NCBI GenBank assembly: GCA_900765165.1
Contig: CAAFQR010000050.1
Location: forward strand, 1 to 9,012
Length of the DNA stretch: 9,012 bases
Reading direction: 5' to 3'
Source of the DNA: Veillonellaceae bacterium
GTDB lineage: Bacteria > Bacillota > Negativicutes > Veillonellales > Veillonellaceae
Position numbers and translations under genes: made by a program. Below are positions 6,591 through 9,012 of the stretch, in pieces. The first letter of the stretch is position 1; each line of letters opens with the position of its first letter. The notes under the pieces were generated by a model. The model was not told where the DNA came from and did not search any database. It worked only from the letters and a program-made list of their open reading frames with translations.

Positions 6591-7423
6591 CGCTGTACCT
6601 CCTGGCTAGCGGACTTGGCCTGGCTAGCCGTGGATGCGTCCTCCGTTGTCGGTACTGCTTCAACGCCTTCTTGGCCTGCTGCTTCGGTAACCACAACAGT
6701 GGGTTCGACGCGGTTCGCATCAGCGGCGACTTCCGGGTGTTTCGCTTCCCACAGCACTTCCGCTTCGGACCTACGTATATAATACGGCACTAACGTCATG
6801 GAATCGTCATAATCCTTGGCATCAAAGCGCTGCTTTGCCACGGCCAGCACGGAGCTGGCGTGGGGAATGCGCATAGCCGGCGGTGCTAGGTGCAATGTCG
6901 GATACTGTTCAATTTCTTCACGACGCTTTAACACACCGTCGCCACAGAGCCATACAGGACGGTTCAGGGCAGCTAAGTCGCGCAACGCGTCAGCGCGTAA
7001 TTTCACCGTCGGCGCCTGAATTTGCTGCATAGCCCCATCGCGCCATTCGTAGCGACCTTCGTAAACGTTCTTCTTCTGGGCGTCAATCATGACTACGACC
7101 AGGTCATCGGTGCCAACGAAGTTGTGGGCAATGGCGTCCATGGTCATAACGCCAACCAGCGGTACTTGCCACGCATAGGCCATAGCTTTAGCGGTGCCCA
7201 TGCCGATGCGCAGGCCTGTAAAGGAACCGGGGCCAATGGTGACCGCAATGCCTTCGATGCTGTCTTTGGCTACCTTGCCGTAGCGCAATAAGGTGTCAAT
7301 GTGCGGCACTAACTGTTCCGAATGGGTAAAGCCCGCTTCGACGGTTAACTCCGCAATGATGCGATCGCCGTCGCTGACGCAAACGGACGATACTGCGCTA
7401 CTGGTCTCAATTCCCAAAAACAT
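6587..7423 (-). CDS. tsaB: tRNA threonylcarbamoyladenosine biosynthesis protein TsaB, with an extra C-terminal tail
   Basis: TsaB is the inactive TsaD paralogue that dimerises with TsaD and scaffolds the t6A complex. Seen are the ETSS start (6-9), EAGFTHSEQLVPHID at 29-43, and the hallmark IGPGSFTGLRIGMGTAKA at 63-80. The canonical C-terminal LVPYYIRRSEAEVLWE lies at 211-226. The family usually stops near there at about 230 residues. Here about 49 further residues (230-278), rich in Ala, Glu, Thr, Ser and Val and without aromatic residues, look disordered. The start has GGGAGG five bases upstream (7429-7434) and overlaps the tsaE end by 17 bases. The end overlaps rimI. The tail is in frame and followed by intact RimI, so it does not look like a frameshift artefact. 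Confidence 0.96.
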   Translation of the reverse strand: MFLGIETSSAVSSVCVSDGDRIIAELTVEAGFTHSEQLVPHIDTLLRYGKVAKDSIEGIAVTIGPGSFTGLRIGMGTAKAMAYAWQVPLVGVMTMDAIAHNFVGTDDLVVVMIDAQKKNVYEGRYEWRDGAMQQIQAPTVKLRADALRDLAALNRPVWLCGDGVLKRREEIEQYPTLHLAPPAMRIPHASSVLAVAKQRFDAKDYDDSMTLVPYYIRRSEAEVLWEAKHPEVAADANRVEPTVVVTEAAGQEGVEAVPTTEDASTASQAKSASQEVQR

Positions 7424-7910
7424 AATGGCCTCCCAACTTCTCTAGGTCCGCCGTGGACACGTAATCGGATCGCAGCGTAATGGTGCGTTCCGTGTCGGAC
7501 AGGCGGGTAATTTCAATAAAAATGGTTTCATCCGGCAAGGCATCCGGGAATTTGTCGGCCCATTCCACGATGCTTACCGTATCTTCTGTAAATTCGTAAA
7601 AGCCGATACCGTCCAGCTCCGATTCGTCCTCCAAACGGTACAAATCAAAGTGATACAGCGGCCCATTCGTGCCTTCGTAGGTATTCATCAGCGCAAAGGT
7701 AGGACTGGTCACGTCATCCATGACGCCATAGCCTAAAGCGATGCCCTGGGAAAAATGCGTCTTCCCGGTGCCCAGGTCGCCAATCAAGGCGATGCAAATG
7801 CCGTCATGTAGCTCGGCGGCCCACTGCCCTACGCGGCGGCCCAAATCCGTGGTCGCTTCCACCGAGTCAGTGTGACACACAATGGTTTCGTCTTCAAAAT
7901 GGTTACTCAT
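7407..7910 (-). CDS. tsaE: tRNA threonylcarbamoyladenosine biosynthesis ATPase TsaE
   Basis: TsaE is the small P-loop ATPase that binds the TsaB-TsaD dimer and drives its turnover during t6A synthesis. At 167 residues it is slightly longer than the typical 150-160. Seen are the Walker A motif GDLGTGKT at 44-51 and the switch-like TSPTFALMNTYEG at 68-80. They are followed by the family signatures HFDLYRL at 87-93 and VEWADKF at 115-121. The start has AAAGGAGGA upstream, lying inside the end of thiL, and overlaps the thiL stop by 8 bases. Its end overlaps tsaB by 17 bases. The two partner genes tsaB and tsaD follow directly, which supports the assignment. The older name is YjeE/YdiB. Confidence 0.97.
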   Translation of the reverse strand: MSNHFEDETIVCHTDSVEATTDLGRRVGQWAAELHDGICIALIGDLGTGKTHFSQGIALGYGVMDDVTSPTFALMNTYEGTNGPLYHFDLYRLEDESELDGIGFYEFTEDTVSIVEWADKFPDALPDETIFIEITRLSDTERTITLRSDYVSTADLEKLGGHYVFGN

Positions 7911-8961
7911 GGCTGTCCTCCTTTTGCTTAGTTCCTGTGCTAGCTGCAGTTTTTAAAGCGGTTGCTTTGCCGTCTGTCGCTTTGTCTTCTGTGAAATGAT
8001 TATACCCTTTCGCCGGCAGCTTAGTCTTGAAGCCTTCGCCGGTTTCTACGTACACTACCGGTTCGTCGCCGGCGGTAACGTGGCCAATAACGTGAAGGCC
8101 TGTTAAATCACCGCGCTGAAATGCCTTGGCCGGTACGGTGGTCACTAACTGGAAGTCTTCGCCACCGAAGTAAGCGAAGCTGAGCGGGTCTTTGTTGGTT
8201 TCCTTCGCCCACTGCCGCGTTTCATCAAGGAGCGGAATGTTTTCCGCTTGGATGGTGATAACAACGCCGGACGCTTTAGCAATTTCGTTAAGCTCGCTGG
8301 CAAGACCATCGCTAATGTCGTTGGCACTGTGCGCGCCCGCATGGCGTAAGCGCAAGCCCCACGCCACCTGTGGTTCCGGTCGTTTGTGAATGGCTTTGGC
8401 TACTTCATAGCCATCAACACCGGCTAGTAAGGCACCAAGGCCTACAGCGGACGAGCCAACCGGGCCGGTAACAGCTACCAGGTCGCCAGGCTTGGCACCG
8501 CTTCGAAGCAGTGCTTTGCCCGTAGGTACATCACCAATAACGGTAACGGATAAGACCAGCGAGCCGTCTGTCTTCACCGTGTCGCCACCAATGAGGTTGA
8601 CGCCGTATTTATGGCAAACGGATTTTAAGCCATCAAAGAGACGATGCATGTATTCGACGGTCATGTCATCAGGCAAGGCAACAGCGATAACAGCCTGGCG
8701 CGGTGTGCCGCCCATAGCAGCAATGTCGCTAATATTAGCCGCCCCTAAGCGATAGCCTACGTCAAAGGGCTCCGTCGTCTTCGGCGAAAAATGAATGCCT
8801 GCTACCATCATGTCGGTTGTAATGAGCTGTTCTCGATTCGGCTCGGCGCTGTACACCGCACAGTCATCACCAATCCCGACTGTAACAGTACTAGGATCCA
8901 CGATTGTGTCTTCCTTAATACTGTCGATAAAGCCAAATTCGCCGCATTCTTTTACCCGCAT
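7903..8961 (-). CDS. thiL: Thiamine-monophosphate kinase ThiL, with a short extra C-terminal tail
   Basis: ThiL phosphorylates thiamine monophosphate with ATP to make thiamine diphosphate, the last step of the pathway. It belongs to the PurM-like ATP-grasp-unrelated family. Seen in order are GIGDDCAV at 29-36, TTDMMVAGIHF at 48-58, NISDIAAMGG at 76-85 and GGDT at 125-128. NDISDGLASEL at 214-224 and GGEDFQLV at 266-273 complete the metal and nucleotide sites. The canonical C-terminus GYNHF ends at 323, and about 29 polar, Lys/Ala/Thr-rich residues follow. The start has AAGGAG nine bases upstream (8971-8976). It is the first gene after the promoter at the window edge. ThiL next to the TsaE-TsaB-RimI-TsaD cluster is a common order in Firmicutes, as in B. 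subtilis. Confidence 0.97.
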   Translation of the reverse strand: MRVKECGEFGFIDSIKEDTIVDPSTVTVGIGDDCAVYSAEPNREQLITTDMMVAGIHFSPKTTEPFDVGYRLGAANISDIAAMGGTPRQAVIAVALPDDMTVEYMHRLFDGLKSVCHKYGVNLIGGDTVKTDGSLVLSVTVIGDVPTGKALLRSGAKPGDLVAVTGPVGSSAVGLGALLAGVDGYEVAKAIHKRPEPQVAWGLRLRHAGAHSANDISDGLASELNEIAKASGVVITIQAENIPLLDETRQWAKETNKDPLSFAYFGGEDFQLVTTVPAKAFQRGDLTGLHVIGHVTAGDEPVVYVETGEGFKTKLPAKGYNHFTEDKATDGKATALKTAASTGTKQKEDSHE

Positions 8962-9001
8962 ATGCCACGTCTCCTTCCAAATAAACCTGCAAGTACTTTT
9001 T

Positions 9002-9010
9002 ATTATACCA
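9002..9010 (-). promoter_or_regulatory. Extended -10 promoter of the thiL-tsaD operon
   Basis: On the minus strand TGGTATAAT is a perfect TGn-TATAAT extended -10 element: TATAAT at 9002-9007, TG at 9009-9010. Transcription should begin near 8995, giving a leader of about 34 bases before the thiL ATG. The -35 region lies beyond the window edge and cannot be judged. No riboswitch fits in so short a leader, so thiL seems not to be under a TPP riboswitch here. Confidence 0.7.
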
Positions 9011-9012
9011 CA

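Noticed and set aside
6526..6720. 64-codon minus-strand frame across the tsaB-rimI junction
   Set aside because: It is a shadow of two well-supported overlapping genes in other frames.
8962..9012. TPP riboswitch ahead of thiL
   Set aside because: The leader from the extended -10 to the ATG is only about 34 bases, and no conserved TPP-box sequence is present.

Overview
The window reads as a chromosomal segment of a low-to-mid GC Gram-positive-lineage anaerobe. I would place it in Negativicutes (the Megasphaera/Dialister/Veillonella neighbourhood), from the GroEL and TsaD sequence character, the CIRCE-controlled groESL operon and the soluble ANTAR two-component pair. That placement is from memory of sequence style, not from a search. 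Every recognisable gene lies on the minus strand, so the biological order runs from high to low coordinates.

Right part (about 5122-9012): an extended -10 promoter at the right edge drives a tightly packed operon thiL - tsaE - tsaB - rimI - tsaD. Each junction overlaps by 4 to 17 bases. TsaB, TsaD and TsaE together make the threonylcarbamoyl-adenosine (t6A37) modification of ANN-decoding tRNAs. RimI is the ribosomal/N-alpha acetyltransferase that usually travels with them. ThiL makes thiamine diphosphate.

Middle (about 3009-5121): after a 55-base gap with a small hairpin come a soluble HisKA_2-type histidine kinase and, 6 bases later, its partner receiver-ANTAR response regulator. Such pairs control genes by binding RNA and preventing transcription termination, not by binding DNA. 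The obvious target is not in the window.

Left-middle (948-2978): a sigma-A-type promoter and a perfect CIRCE operator (HrcA site) precede groES and groEL, the heat-shock chaperonin operon.

Left end (1-947): no gene. This stretch is an array of long imperfect inverted repeats: hairpins at 43-137, 275-582 and 617-945. It also holds a dispersed short repeat with core GCACTATGTT (three copies) and a 23-base direct repeat (two copies). The largest hairpin begins 2 bases after the groEL stop codon. This array is the least explained and most interesting part of the window.
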